This document shows, piece after piece, positions 17,091 through 26,301 of a stretch of DNA of 64,000 bases. How positions within the stretch are numbered: position 1 is the first letter of the stretch; each line of letters starts with the position of its first letter. Both the position numbers and the translations under genes were made by a program. The stretch comes from Mycetocola spongiae (lineage in GTDB: Bacteria > Actinomycetota > Actinomycetes > Actinomycetales > Microbacteriaceae): contig NZ_CP080203.1 in the NCBI RefSeq assembly GCF_020424085.1, forward strand, positions 3,100,001 to 3,164,000. The letters are read 5' to 3'. The notes beneath the pieces were generated by a model. That model did no database searches. It saw only the letters and a list, made by a program, of their open reading frames with translations, and was not told the DNA's origin.

Positions 17091-18016
17091 GCCCGGTTAT
17101 TCTCCTCGGAGGGGTAGTCGAGGCGCCCGCTGCCGGGTGCCTCGGGGCTACCCGGTTCGCGGCGGCGCACACCGCGGATGAGCGGCACGCGCTCGCGCAG
17201 TCCCGCGAGCGGATTGCGCCCACCCGGGGTGCGCTCGCGCGGTTCAAGCTCGGGGGAGAGGGTGGCCGCCGCGGGGCCAAACGCCCCGCGGGAACTGGCC
17301 ACCACGGTGCGGCCGGCCAGGTGATTGCCCACGCCGCCAATGGCTGCACCGATGCCAAAGGGCATCACCTTGCCAATCAACGTGCTGCCCTGATTCACGG
17401 CGAAGTGCTTCACAAAACGATGTTTGAGCTGATCGGCCACGGGGCCCATCACCATCTGCGGCATCGAACCGGTGATCATCTGGCCCCAGTGATTGCGCCG
17501 CGCGGGACCCTGCCCGGTGACCTCGCCCGTGAAGTTTTTCAGCAGGTCGGTTCCCGCGCGCCCCAGGATCATGGTCATGACCAGTGCCCGGGCGCGCAGG
17601 GGATCGGTCACGGCGATGCCGTGTACCTCGGCCACCGATTGCGCAAAGAGCGCGGTGACCTCGAGGAATCCCGCCGTTTCCGCCCCGGAGAGCGCGATCG
17701 TGACGCCGGTGCCGATCACGGGGACCATCGCCGTGGCGCCCACCGCCGCGCCGCCCGAGGTGACCGCCGCAAGATAGCGGCGCTCCAGGATTCGGATCAG
17801 CTGATCGGGGGTGGCCCGCGGATTGCGGCGCCGGATGCCACGAATATGGGCCAGGACAAGAGGACGCTGGACCGAGAGTACGCGGTCGAGGCCGCGCACC
17901 CATGCGGGATCCACGGGGGCCTCCGGATGTGAGGAGGGATTGCTGCGCGAGCGCAGATCGATGGTCTCTCCCTCGGGCAGCGAGGTGATCACATAGGGTT
18001 TTGGTGTGCGAGCCAT
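17087..18016 (-). CDS. Actinobacterial conserved hypothetical, EcsC-like
   Basis: This 309-residue protein has two Gly/Ala-rich hydrophobic stretches: GGAAVGATAMVPVIGTGVTI at about 88-107, and VMPFGIGAAIGGVGNHLAG at about 230-248. ETAGFLEVTALFAQSVAEVHGI lies between them, a pattern shared with EcsC-like proteins of actinobacteria. The C-terminus is charged and Pro-rich. It lies between the glycerophosphotransferase and the ABC exporter but on the exporter strand. A link to the wall-polymer locus is positional only. The family call is tentative. Confidence 0.6.
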   Translation of the reverse strand: MARTPKPYVITSLPEGETIDLRSRSNPSSHPEAPVDPAWVRGLDRVLSVQRPLVLAHIRGIRRRNPRATPDQLIRILERRYLAAVTSGGAAVGATAMVPVIGTGVTIALSGAETAGFLEVTALFAQSVAEVHGIAVTDPLRARALVMTMILGRAGTDLLKNFTGEVTGQGPARRNHWGQMITGSMPQMVMGPVADQLKHRFVKHFAVNQGSTLIGKVMPFGIGAAIGGVGNHLAGRTVVASSRGAFGPAAATLSPELEPRERTPGGRNPLAGLRERVPLIRGVRRREPGSPEAPGSGRLDYPSEENNRA

Positions 18017-18083
18017 AATCGTCGTAGCCCTCCATTCCTGGCCAGTTTATGGTTATTCGCTGGGAGAATGCAGGACCAACCGG

Positions 18084-18830
18084 TTAAGATTTGGGCGTGA
18101 TGTAATCGGCGTTATAGCGGTCCAGGACCTCGCCGATCGGCCCGTCCATCTGCAGCGCGCCCTTATCCAGATAGAGGCCGCGCGTGCAAAACCGGCGCAG
18201 GTCTCGCTCGTTATGCGAGACAAAAAACAGGGTGCGGCCGCCACGCAGCATCTCGTCGATGCGTCGATAGCACTTCTCGCGGAACGCCTTATCGCCCACG
18301 GCCAAGACCTCATCCACCAGCATGATCGGTTCATCAAGCTGCGCGATCACGGAGAACGCGATGCGCACCTTCATGCCGCTCGAGAGGTGCTTATAGGGCG
18401 TATCCACAAAATCGCGGATCTCGGCAAAATCGATGATCTCGTCATAGCGCGCGTTGATCTCCGCCTTGGTCATGCCGTGCAGACCCGCGGTGAGATAGAC
18501 GTTATCGCGCACCGAAAGATCGTTCACAAAGCCGCCGGTGATCTCGATCAGCGGGGCCACCCCGGCCGCGACCTCCACGCCGCCCTCATCGGGCAGGATG
18601 ACGCCCGCAACCAGCTTCAGGAGCGTGGACTTACCCTGGCCGTTGCGGCCCACCACGCCGATGGCCTCACCCGCATGCACGGTGAAGTTGAGGTTGCGGA
18701 ACGCCCAGAATTCCCCCGGGCGTGAGCGCCGCGTGCGCCCCGCGAAGAGGTCTTTAAAGCTGCGTCGGCGGCTCTTACTGCGGCGGAAACGAATGCCCAG
18801 GTTGGTCGCGGAGATCATCGGCACACTCAT
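18084..18830 (-). CDS. ABC transporter ATP-binding protein, TagH/polysaccharide-export type
   Basis: This 248-residue ATPase has Walker A at 61-68 (GRNGQGKST), signature HLSSGMKVRIAF at about 148-159, and Walker B IMLVDEVLAVGD at about 169-180. The VLAVGDxxFxxKC segment is typical of ATPases that export teichoic acids and O-antigens (TagH, Wzt, RfbE). The long C-terminal substrate domain of Wzt is absent. It overlaps the permease gene by one base, and together they form an exporter for the lipid-linked wall polymer. Confidence 0.92.
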   Translation of the reverse strand: MSVPMISATNLGIRFRRSKSRRRSFKDLFAGRTRRSRPGEFWAFRNLNFTVHAGEAIGVVGRNGQGKSTLLKLVAGVILPDEGGVEVAAGVAPLIEITGGFVNDLSVRDNVYLTAGLHGMTKAEINARYDEIIDFAEIRDFVDTPYKHLSSGMKVRIAFSVIAQLDEPIMLVDEVLAVGDKAFREKCYRRIDEMLRGGRTLFFVSHNERDLRRFCTRGLYLDKGALQMDGPIGEVLDRYNADYITPKS

Positions 18831-19639
18831 TAGATCTCCTTCAGGACCGAGCGCTCACAGCGCTTAAAAACAACCAGGCCGAGGGCCAGGATCGCGAGGG
18901 ACATCACGGCCGAGACCAGCACCGGGAACCACAGCAGCTGATTCTCGAAGAAGCCCGTGCGATAGAGCGAGAAGATACCGGTGAGCGGATTAAACGCGGC
19001 GAGAGGCTGCATTGCCTCGGGCAGGTTTATTGAGCTATAAACGATCGGTGACGCGTAGAACATGAAGCGCAGAATGAGCTTAATGGCGCGCTCCAGATCC
19101 CGGAAAAAGACCACCAGCGGGGCCACCAGCAGGCCCAGCCCCAGCGAGAGAATCGCCTGCAGGAGAATGGCCAGCGGGAACGCCCACAGCACGTGGATGT
19201 TAATGGGGGCATGGAAGGCGATCACAAAAATCGCCAGCACCGGGATCGAGGCAAGAAACTCGATGCCCTTGGACATGACGATCCTGGCCACCCAGATGGT
19301 GCGTGGGATTGACGTGGAGCGCACCAGCTTGGCCTCGCGCAGGAACGCCCGGGTGCTATCGGAGATCGTGCCGGTGAACCACATCCAGGGCAGCAGCCCG
19401 GCAAGGAGGAACACAATATAGGGGGAGTCGCCGATGTCATCGCCGCGCTGGAAGACCACCACAAAAACAAACCAGTAGATCCCACTCATGACCAGAGGGT
19501 CCAGGATCGACCAGAAATAGCCCAGGGCGCTGGTGGAATAACGCACGCGCAGATCGCGCTTGGTTAATAGCCAGAGTGCGCTGCGGTAGCGCTGCCCGCG
19601 GGACCGTTGCGGTCGGGGCGTGTCAAAGGAACTCGTCAC
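18830..19639 (-). CDS. ABC-2 type permease, TagG/polysaccharide-export type
   Basis: This 269-residue permease has about six membrane segments and the family hallmarks RDLRVRYSTSALGYFWSILDPL near the N-terminus and FYASPIVYSSINLPE near 205. It matches TagG/Wzm/RfbA-type polymer exporters. The start is GTG. The partner ATPase follows with a one-base overlap. Confidence 0.92.
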   Translation of the reverse strand: MTSSFDTPRPQRSRGQRYRSALWLLTKRDLRVRYSTSALGYFWSILDPLVMSGIYWFVFVVVFQRGDDIGDSPYIVFLLAGLLPWMWFTGTISDSTRAFLREAKLVRSTSIPRTIWVARIVMSKGIEFLASIPVLAIFVIAFHAPINIHVLWAFPLAILLQAILSLGLGLLVAPLVVFFRDLERAIKLILRFMFYASPIVYSSINLPEAMQPLAAFNPLTGIFSLYRTGFFENQLLWFPVLVSAVMSLAILALGLVVFKRCERSVLKEI

Positions 19640-19718
19640 AGGGCCAATCTACCGGTTTAACGAGAAATCCCCGTGCCGAGGACGGGAATGTCATCTCGGT
19701 ACACGGGGAGTTCGCGGG

Positions 19719-20411
19719 TTAGACGTAGAGGTTTGCGCGCTCGAGATCCTCGGCGAAATCCACCTCGACGGCATAAAAATCGGAGATATCCATGGGCTCA
19801 ACCAGCATGCGGTCCTGCTCGATGGCGAGCTCGATACCGCGCTCGAAATAGTCCTGGTCGTCTACCCGGCCGAGCTGACGCAGCAGGTTGGCCTTATCGG
19901 TGGAGGAGACGTAGTTGATGCCCACGGCCTCGCCGAGGCCACCCGAGACGGTCTTGGAGAGCTCCTGGATGAAGCCCTCGGCGCCCACCGTGTACTTGAC
20001 CTCCTCATCGGAGACCTTGGATGTATTCACGGTGACAAAGGACTGATCGGTGGCGACCACCTTGGCGGCACGCACGAGAACCTCGGGGTCAAAGACGACA
20101 TCGCCGTTCATCCAGAGGACTCCGCCGTTGCCCGAGGCGGCGAGTGCGCGCATGAGGGACTTGGAGGTATTGGTCTGGTCGTACTGCTCGTTAAAAACGA
20201 ACGACGCATCGGGGAAGGCCTCGATGATGTGCTCGAGCTTATAACCCACAACCACGGTGATCTTCACGGCGGGACCGAAGGCGTGATGGATGTTGTCAAA
20301 CTGCTGCTGCATGATGGTGCGACCATCGTTGAGCTCGGTCAGGGACTTGGGCAGCGAACGGCCCAGGCGTGTGCCCATGCCGGCTGCCAGAATGACGACC
20401 TGTGTGCTCAA
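19719..20411 (-). CDS. NTP-transferase family nucleotidyltransferase (LicC-like)
   Basis: This 230-residue protein has the nucleotide-binding start VILAAGMGTRLGRSLPKSL, a WMNGDVVFD acidic motif and a C-terminal DFYAVEVDFAEDLERA. Length and ends resemble LicC-type CTP:phosphocholine or related polyol-phosphate cytidylyltransferases more than the larger RmlA or GalU enzymes. It may supply a CDP-activated substrate to the glycerophosphotransferase or the CDP-alcohol enzyme of this locus, by context. The start is TTG with TAGGAGT upstream. Confidence 0.78.
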   Translation of the reverse strand: MSTQVVILAAGMGTRLGRSLPKSLTELNDGRTIMQQQFDNIHHAFGPAVKITVVVGYKLEHIIEAFPDASFVFNEQYDQTNTSKSLMRALAASGNGGVLWMNGDVVFDPEVLVRAAKVVATDQSFVTVNTSKVSDEEVKYTVGAEGFIQELSKTVSGGLGEAVGINYVSSTDKANLLRQLGRVDDQDYFERGIELAIEQDRMLVEPMDISDFYAVEVDFAEDLERANLYV

Positions 20412-20647
20412 GAGAGACTCCTAAAACTTATGTAGCATCCGGGAGCGTGGCGTGTTTGCCCGACGTTCACCGGAAGGAAATTAGCTTGACACCCCGTTAT
20501 GCCACTTTCAAACCTAGCCCGGGGGTGCAATGAAAACACTCCCAGTCTGGGGGTTGTTGCCGATTCGTAATACTGTGTAGGGGCTTTTCTCAGGTTCGTT
20601 TATGTCTCAATATGGCTGGTCCTACCGGATTTAGACGGGCCTATTGG

Positions 20648-20653
20648 TAGGTT
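20648..20653 (+). promoter_or_regulatory. -10 box of a leaderless-type start
   Basis: TAGGTT is placed exactly six bases before the GTG of the ABC ATPase gene. No ribosome-binding site lies between. This supports the GTG at 20660 over the ATG at 20702. Confidence 0.55.
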
Positions 20654-20659
20654 TGGACC

Positions 20660-22132
20660 GTGACAGCCGTGCCGCCCTCGAACCCGACAGATTCCGCCAA
20701 AATGACAACCAATGATGGTAAAACCGATGCCTCGCGCCCGGAGAACTCCGCCGCCAAGGACAGCACGCGGGATAACGCTCCCGCGCTAAAAAAGACCACC
20801 CCGCGACCCGCGGCGAAGAAGCCCGCGCGCACCTCAGCAACCGCCAAAACCCCGGCCGCCACGCCGTCCGCCGCCCCCGCGGCAGATGATGCGTCGGCGA
20901 AGCCCGCCGGGCAGCCGAAGGCGGCGGCCGCGGCGGCCAAAAAGGCCCCCGCGAGGAAGCCGCCCGCGAAGCGTGCGCCGGCCAAGAAGGCCGCGCCGGC
21001 CACGGCCACGGATGCGGCTCCCGCCGCGGCCGCCGCCAAGGCCCCCGCATCAAAGCCCGCCTCGGCGGCGAAGACTCCCGCGGCCAAGACCGCTGCGGCC
21101 AAGCCCGCGTCGGTTAAGGCCACAGCGGCGAAGAAGCCTACGGCCAAGACCACCCCGGCCAAGCCCACCCCGGCTAAGACCACTCCGGCTAAGACCACGG
21201 CGGCCAAGGCCGCGCCGAAGACCGCCGCCGCCACGGCCACGCCCACCAAGCCCGCGAGCATCGCGGCCCCGGATAACGGCGCCGATAGCGCGGACACTGC
21301 GCCGAAAAAAACCGCGACCCCCGGGACCGAGGCCGCGGCAAAACCGGCCGAGCCCGCGCCCGCCACCCCGGGCGATAGTGTGCTCAGCGTGCGCGGCCTG
21401 GGGAAGAGCTACGGCGATCTGATCGCCGTGGAAAATATCACCCTCGAGGTGCCCGCCGGTTCCTTCTACGGCATCGTGGGCCCCAACGGTGCGGGCAAGA
21501 CCACCACGCTCTCGATGATCACGGGCCTCCTGCGTCCCGATAGCGGCGAGATCAGCGTGAACGGTGTGGATGTCTGGGCCGATCCCAACCGCGCCAAGCG
21601 CAGTATCGGCGCGCTTCCCGACCGCATGCGCCTCTTTGACCGGCTCACCGGCGCCCAGCTCCTGTATTACTCGGGAACCCTGCGCGGGTTAAGCGCCGCC
21701 ACCACCCGCGAGCGCATCGCCGACCTGGCCACCGCCTTTGACCTGGGTGATGCCCTGAACCGCCTCGTGAGCGATTATTCCGTGGGAATGACCAAGAAGG
21801 TAGCGCTCGCGGCCGCGATGATTCACTCCCCGCGCATCCTGATTCTCGACGAGCCCTTTGAATCCGTGGACCCCGTATCCGCGGGCAACGTGATTGAAAT
21901 CCTGCAGAACTATGTGGAGCATGGCGGCACGGTGGTGCTCTCGAGCCACGGCATGGACTTCATCCAGCGGGTCTGTGACCACGTTTCGATCATCGTGAAC
22001 GGCCGCGTCCTGGCCCAGGGCTCGGTGGACGAGGTGCGCGGTTCCGGGACCCTCGAGGACCGCTTTGTTGAGCTGGCCGGAGGCCGCAAGAATGCCGAGG
22101 GGCTGCAGTGGTTGCACAACTTCTCCGACTGA
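20660..22132 (+). CDS. ABC transporter ATPase with long Lys/Ala/Pro-rich N-terminal tail
   Basis: This 490-residue protein has two unlike halves. Residues 1 to about 238 are low complexity, built from Ala, Lys, Pro and Thr (TTPAKPTPAKTTPAKTTAAK), like the basic tails of HupB or histone H1. Residues about 240-470 are a complete ABC ATPase: Walker A GPNGAGKT near 274-281, signature DYSVGMTKKVALA, Walker B ILILDEPFESVDP, H-loop SSHG. The ATPase matches ABC-2 exporter subunits. The GTG at 20660 overlaps no other start, and TAGGTT lies six bases upstream. The permease gene overlaps its end. The tail could bind DNA, RNA or anionic lipid; that is untested. No frameshift separates the halves. Confidence 0.9.
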   Translation: MTAVPPSNPTDSAKMTTNDGKTDASRPENSAAKDSTRDNAPALKKTTPRPAAKKPARTSATAKTPAATPSAAPAADDASAKPAGQPKAAAAAAKKAPARKPPAKRAPAKKAAPATATDAAPAAAAAKAPASKPASAAKTPAAKTAAAKPASVKATAAKKPTAKTTPAKPTPAKTTPAKTTAAKAAPKTAAATATPTKPASIAAPDNGADSADTAPKKTATPGTEAAAKPAEPAPATPGDSVLSVRGLGKSYGDLIAVENITLEVPAGSFYGIVGPNGAGKTTTLSMITGLLRPDSGEISVNGVDVWADPNRAKRSIGALPDRMRLFDRLTGAQLLYYSGTLRGLSAATTRERIADLATAFDLGDALNRLVSDYSVGMTKKVALAAAMIHSPRILILDEPFESVDPVSAGNVIEILQNYVEHGGTVVLSSHGMDFIQRVCDHVSIIVNGRVLAQGSVDEVRGSGTLEDRFVELAGGRKNAEGLQWLHNFSD

Positions 22133-23679
22133 GGCTCCAGGTCCTCGCCAATGCCTTCCGCCGCGGCTCCCGCGATGTCTTGCGTCTGGTGCTGGGAATA
22201 CTGATCACGCTTGCGCTGGTTTATGTGCTGGGCCTGGGCCTGATGGAATTACACACGCAATCCGCGGAGATCATCCGAGACGTGATCACCGTGGCGGGCT
22301 CCTTTATCCTGCTCGGCTTTTTTATCGTGCCGCTGATTTCCCGCGGACATGATTCGCTGGACCCGCGCCGCTTTGCCCTCTTTGGACTGAATACCCGCAG
22401 CCTCGCCGCGGGGCTGGCCCTCGCCGGGCTACTGAGCATTCCCGTGCTCGCGCTATTTGCGGTGGCCGCCCTGAGCGCCACCGCCTGGGCGGGACACCCG
22501 GCCGCGGTGACCCTCGCACTGCTGGGGGCGATCATCGCCGTAGTCACGGCCACGCTGCTGGGTCGCCTCGCACAGGGGCTCTCCTCGCTGTTTTTGGCCC
22601 GCCGGAAGAGCCGCGAGTTCTCCTGGCTCGTGAGCCTCCTGCTGCTTGTGCTGGTCGGACCGGCGCTGGTACTGGGCGCCTCGGTGCTGTGGAACGATGA
22701 CGGCCTCGAGGTGCTGGGAGGGGTGGGCGATATCATCGCCTGGACCCCGCTCGGCGCCGTCTGGTCGGCGCCGGGGGATGCAGCGCTGGGACTCGGCGGT
22801 CTCGCCGCGGCCCGGGTAGCGATTGCGCTGCTCACCGTGGCCGTGCTCGCCTGGGCCTGGGTGCGCCTGGTGGGCTATCTCGCGATTACCCCGGAGCGTT
22901 CTCTGGCGCGCGCAAGCATCGGCGGACTCGGCTGGTTTGACGCCCTGCCGGGGCGACCCGCCGCGGTCATTGCCGCGCGATCGATGACGTACTGGGTGCG
23001 CGATCCGCGCTATGTCACCTCGCTGCTGATTATCCCCGTGGTGCCCCTCGTCTCGATGTTTGCACTGAACCTCGCGGGGGTGGCCTGGCAGCCGCTTGCC
23101 CTGCTGCCCATGCCGATCCTGGTGGCCTTCCTCGCCTGGTCCGTGCATAACGACCTCGCGCTGGACTCCTCCGCGCTATGGCTGCACGTGGCCTCGGGGG
23201 TGAGCGGAAGTGCCGACCGGCTCGGCCGCACATTCCCCGTGCTCCTCTTTGGTATCCCGTTTATTCTGATCGGGTCGATGATCAGCGTGGGCCTCTACGG
23301 CGATTGGGCGCTCCTGCCCGCGATGCTTGGAGTCTGTGTCTCCCTGCTACTCACCGGCCTGGGCCTGGCCAGCTATTTTTCGGCCCGCACCCCGTATCCC
23401 GCGGTGCAGCCGGGGGATAGCCCGTTCCAGCAGCCGCAGACCGGCGGAGGGTATCCCGGGGCGGTGCAGGCCTTCAGCCTCGTGGGAATGATCCTGCTGA
23501 GCGCACCCACCCTCTATATTGCGTGGCGCGCGCTCGTGCTCGATCCGGCCTGGTCGCCCGTGGCGCTCGCCGCCGGAGTGGGCATCGGACTGGTGGTATT
23601 TATCGGCGGTATCTGGGCGGGTGGCCGCTATTTTGATCGGCACACCCCGGAGCTCATGGGCTTTGCTACCGCGCACTAA
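22108..23679 (+). CDS. ABC exporter permease
   Basis: This 523-residue protein has about ten to twelve hydrophobic segments in two clusters (residues about 15-150 and 175-515). It has no soluble domain larger than about 40 residues. The GTG start lies inside the ATPase gene (25-base overlap), so the two form a translationally coupled pair. The substrate is not evident. The high Leu/Val/Ala content and lack of a periplasmic domain fit an ABC-2-like exporter. Confidence 0.85.
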   Translation: MVAQLLRLRLQVLANAFRRGSRDVLRLVLGILITLALVYVLGLGLMELHTQSAEIIRDVITVAGSFILLGFFIVPLISRGHDSLDPRRFALFGLNTRSLAAGLALAGLLSIPVLALFAVAALSATAWAGHPAAVTLALLGAIIAVVTATLLGRLAQGLSSLFLARRKSREFSWLVSLLLLVLVGPALVLGASVLWNDDGLEVLGGVGDIIAWTPLGAVWSAPGDAALGLGGLAAARVAIALLTVAVLAWAWVRLVGYLAITPERSLARASIGGLGWFDALPGRPAAVIAARSMTYWVRDPRYVTSLLIIPVVPLVSMFALNLAGVAWQPLALLPMPILVAFLAWSVHNDLALDSSALWLHVASGVSGSADRLGRTFPVLLFGIPFILIGSMISVGLYGDWALLPAMLGVCVSLLLTGLGLASYFSARTPYPAVQPGDSPFQQPQTGGGYPGAVQAFSLVGMILLSAPTLYIAWRALVLDPAWSPVALAAGVGIGLVVFIGGIWAGGRYFDRHTPELMGFATAH

Positions 23680-23702
23680 AAAACCGGCGTAAACTAGCCC
23701 GC

Positions 23703-23993
23703 ATGATGGACGTAAACGCGAGCATTTCCGACCCCTCCGGCACCTCCCAGGGTGGCGGCACCGATGTTCTAGACCGCGAGCTCGAAAAGCTCCTCAACGA
23801 GGAGGCCATCGAGCCCGGCGATCACGAGCGTTTCTCGCACTATGTGAAGAAGGAAAAAATCCTCGAGTCCGCCATGACCGGCAAGCCCGTGCGTGCCCTG
23901 TGTGGCAAGAAGTGGACGCCGGGGCGTGACCCCGAGAAATTCCCCGTATGCCCCTCCTGCAAGGACGTATACGAGCGCATGCGCAAGGACTAA
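23703..23993 (+). CDS. DUF3039 family protein
   Basis: This 96-residue protein matches DUF3039, an actinobacterial family. The body DHERFSHYVKKEKILESAM is followed by the metal-like CGKKWTPGRDPEKFPVCPSC, with three Cys that may bind zinc. TAAACT lies seven bases before the ATG, indicating a leaderless start. A bidirectional terminator follows. Function unknown. Confidence 0.9.
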   Translation: MMDVNASISDPSGTSQGGGTDVLDRELEKLLNEEAIEPGDHERFSHYVKKEKILESAMTGKPVRALCGKKWTPGRDPEKFPVCPSCKDVYERMRKD

Positions 23994-24033
23994 AGAAAAA
24001 ACCCCGGGCCAGTGGCCCGGGGTTTTCTCTCGC
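23994..24033. terminator. Bidirectional terminator between DUF3039 and pncB
   Basis: AAAAAACCCCGGGCCA pairs with TGGCCCGGGGTTTT. The A tract on one side and T tract on the other let it serve both convergent genes. Confidence 0.9.
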
Positions 24034-25344
24034 CTAGTTTTCGATAAAAACGGTGGCCAGGGCGGCATCGCCGCGGCCCAGCCTGAATGCACCCGCGGGA
24101 AGCTCGGTAACCGCACGCTCGCGGTGTTCGCGCGCGAGCGCGGTGCCGGCGGCCCCCAGATAGCGCTCGTCGATCACGCCGTCGGTAACCAGCGGGACGT
24201 TCAGAGCGCGCTCCGGGGCGTTTTCCGGGGGAGTGGCATGACCCAGGTAGATGCGCTCCTGATTGGCGCGGCCCGAGGCGCTCAGCCGGCGCATCGGCGT
24301 TTTTTTGCCGCCGATTGAGACCTTGCCCTCGGAGGCCTTGGCAAGCGGGATCCACTCGCCATCGGTGCCGCGGCGCGCCACAAGCTTATAAACCATGCCC
24401 GCCGCGGGGGAGCCCGAGCCGGTCACCACGGAGGTGCCCACGCCATAGCTGTCCACGGGGGACGCGGCCAGTGCGGCGATCGCATGCTCGTCCAGGTCGT
24501 TGGTTACGGTAATCCGGGTATCGGTGGCGCCCAGCTCGTCGAGCTGCTTGCGCACGTCCACCACGAGCGTGGGCAGATCGCCCGAGTCCAGGCGCACAGC
24601 GCCGAGCCCGGGGCCGGCCACGCGCACGGCGGTGGCCACACCCTCGGCCACGTCATAGGTATCCACCAGGAGGGTGGTCCCCACGCCGAGCCGATCGATC
24701 TGGGCGCGGAACGCCGCCTCCTCGCTCTCGTGCAGCAGGGTGAATGCGTGGGCGGCGGTGCCCATCGTGGGAATGCCCCAGCGGCGACCCGCCTCCAGGT
24801 TGCTGGTGGCACCAAAGCCGGAGATATAGGCTGCACGCGCGGCGGCCACGGCGGCCTCCTCATTGGCGCGGCGCGAGCCCATCTCGGACAGTGGACGCCC
24901 GATCGCGGCGGTGACCATGCGGGTGGCGGCATTGGCCACGGCGCTGTCATAGTTGAGCACGCTCAGCGCGAGGGTCTCCAACACCACACCCTCGGCGAAG
25001 GAGGCCTCCACGGTGAGGATGGGGGAGTTGGGGAAATACACCTCGCCCTCCTGATAGCCCCAGATATTTCCGGAAAAGCGATAATTGGCGAGCCAGTCCA
25101 GCGTTTCGCTGCCCACGACCTCCTGTTCGGCCAGCCAGGAGAGCTCCGGCTCGCCGAAGCGGAAATCGCGAATTAGTTCCAGGAGCCGACCGGTTCCGGC
25201 CACCACGCCATAGCGGCGGGCCCCGGGCAGGCGGCGGGCGAACACCTCAAAGAGACAGTGTTCGTGGGCGGTGCCGTCTTTCATGGCGGCATCAACCATC
25301 GTCAGTTCATAGCGGTCGGTGTGCAATGCTGTCGAAGTACTCAC
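24034..25344 (-). CDS. pncB: Nicotinate phosphoribosyltransferase
   Basis: This 436-residue enzyme converts nicotinate, PRPP and ATP to nicotinate mononucleotide in NAD salvage. It shows TDRYELTMVDA near the N-terminus, FGATSNLEAG, and RLDSGDL, all typical of the family. The length fits actinobacterial PncB. The start is GTG (25344), with TAGGCT exactly six bases upstream. The divergent murI start lies 57 bases away, so both -10 boxes share one short promoter region. Confidence 0.95.
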   Translation of the reverse strand: MSTSTALHTDRYELTMVDAAMKDGTAHEHCLFEVFARRLPGARRYGVVAGTGRLLELIRDFRFGEPELSWLAEQEVVGSETLDWLANYRFSGNIWGYQEGEVYFPNSPILTVEASFAEGVVLETLALSVLNYDSAVANAATRMVTAAIGRPLSEMGSRRANEEAAVAAARAAYISGFGATSNLEAGRRWGIPTMGTAAHAFTLLHESEEAAFRAQIDRLGVGTTLLVDTYDVAEGVATAVRVAGPGLGAVRLDSGDLPTLVVDVRKQLDELGATDTRITVTNDLDEHAIAALAASPVDSYGVGTSVVTGSGSPAAGMVYKLVARRGTDGEWIPLAKASEGKVSIGGKKTPMRRLSASGRANQERIYLGHATPPENAPERALNVPLVTDGVIDERYLGAAGTALAREHRERAVTELPAGAFRLGRGDAALATVFIEN

Positions 25345-25401
25345 CCGGTCAGCCTAGCCGGATCAACCGGGTTTTGCGCCGCAACCCGGTAGGGTTAAGC
25401 C
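25345..25401. promoter_or_regulatory. Divergent leaderless promoters of pncB and murI
   Basis: TAGGCT (minus, 25351-25356) lies six bases before the pncB GTG. TAGGGT (plus, 25390-25395) lies six bases before the murI GTG. The two -10 boxes are 33 bases apart in a 57-base intergenic region. Confidence 0.6.
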
Positions 25402-26265
25402 GTGAATGATGCACCAATCGGAATCTTCGACTCCGGCGTCGGCGGGCTCACCGTGGCCCGGGCCATCCAGGATCAGCTTCCGCGCGAGCAGATCCTCTAT
25501 ATCGGCGATACCGCGCACTCCCCATACGGCCCCAAGCCGATCGCGGACGTGCGGAAATACTCGCTCGAGGTGCTGGACGCCCTGGTGGCCCAGGGCGTGA
25601 AGATGCTCGTGATCGCCTGCAATACGGCATCCTCGGCGATGCTGCGCGATGCCCGCGAGCGCTATTCGGTGCCCGTAATCGAGGTGATCCAGCCCGCCGT
25701 GCGCTCGGCCGTGCGCGTGACCGCAAACCGCCGGGTGGGCGTGATTGGCACCGCCGGCACCATCCGCTCCCGCGCCTATGAGGACGCATTTGCCGCGGCA
25801 CCGCAACTGGAGCTCTTCACCCAGGCCTGCCCCGAGTTTGTGCGTTTTGTGGAATCCGGAATCACCAGCGGCCCCGAGGTATTAAGCGTGGCCGAGGGCT
25901 ATCTGGCCCCGCTGCGCGAGGCCGGAGTGGATACGCTGGTGCTCGGTTGTACCCACTATCCCTTCCTCAAGGGCGCAATCTCCTATGTCATGGGCCCCGA
26001 GGTCACCCTGGTATCCAGCGATACCGAGACCGCCAATGATGTCTATCGCAAACTGGTATCCACCGGGCAGGAGCGCACGGCGCTGAGTGCGCCCGAGCAT
26101 CGCTATGAGGCCACGGGCGGCAGCGAGGAGGAGTTCCTCTCCCTCGCCACCCGGCTCGTGGGCCGCGAAATCTCCCGCGTGGACCTGGTCCAGACGGGCA
26201 TGATCGACCTCGATGGCATCCGCGCCGCCCGGATCGCCGCCGCGCGCGAGAGCGCCGCACGCTAA
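25402..26265 (+). CDS. murI: Glutamate racemase
   Basis: This 287-residue enzyme makes D-glutamate for peptidoglycan. Both catalytic cysteines are present: C73 in [10 protein letters not shown] and C183 in [20 protein letters not shown] at the N-terminus is the substrate-binding signature. TAGGGT six bases before the GTG suggests a leaderless mRNA. rph follows 36 bases downstream, giving a murI-rph-rdgB unit. Confidence 0.96.
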   Translation: MNDAPIGIFDSGVGGLTVARAIQDQLPREQILYIGDTAHSPYGPKPIADVRKYSLEVLDALVAQGVKMLVIACNTASSAMLRDARERYSVPVIEVIQPAVRSAVRVTANRRVGVIGTAGTIRSRAYEDAFAAAPQLELFTQACPEFVRFVESGITSGPEVLSVAEGYLAPLREAGVDTLVLGCTHYPFLKGAISYVMGPEVTLVSSDTETANDVYRKLVSTGQERTALSAPEHRYEATGGSEEEFLSLATRLVGREISRVDLVQTGMIDLDGIRAARIAAARESAAR

Positions 26266-26301
26266 ACCCTTTTTCCACCCTCGTTTCTAAGGAGTCACCC
26301 C

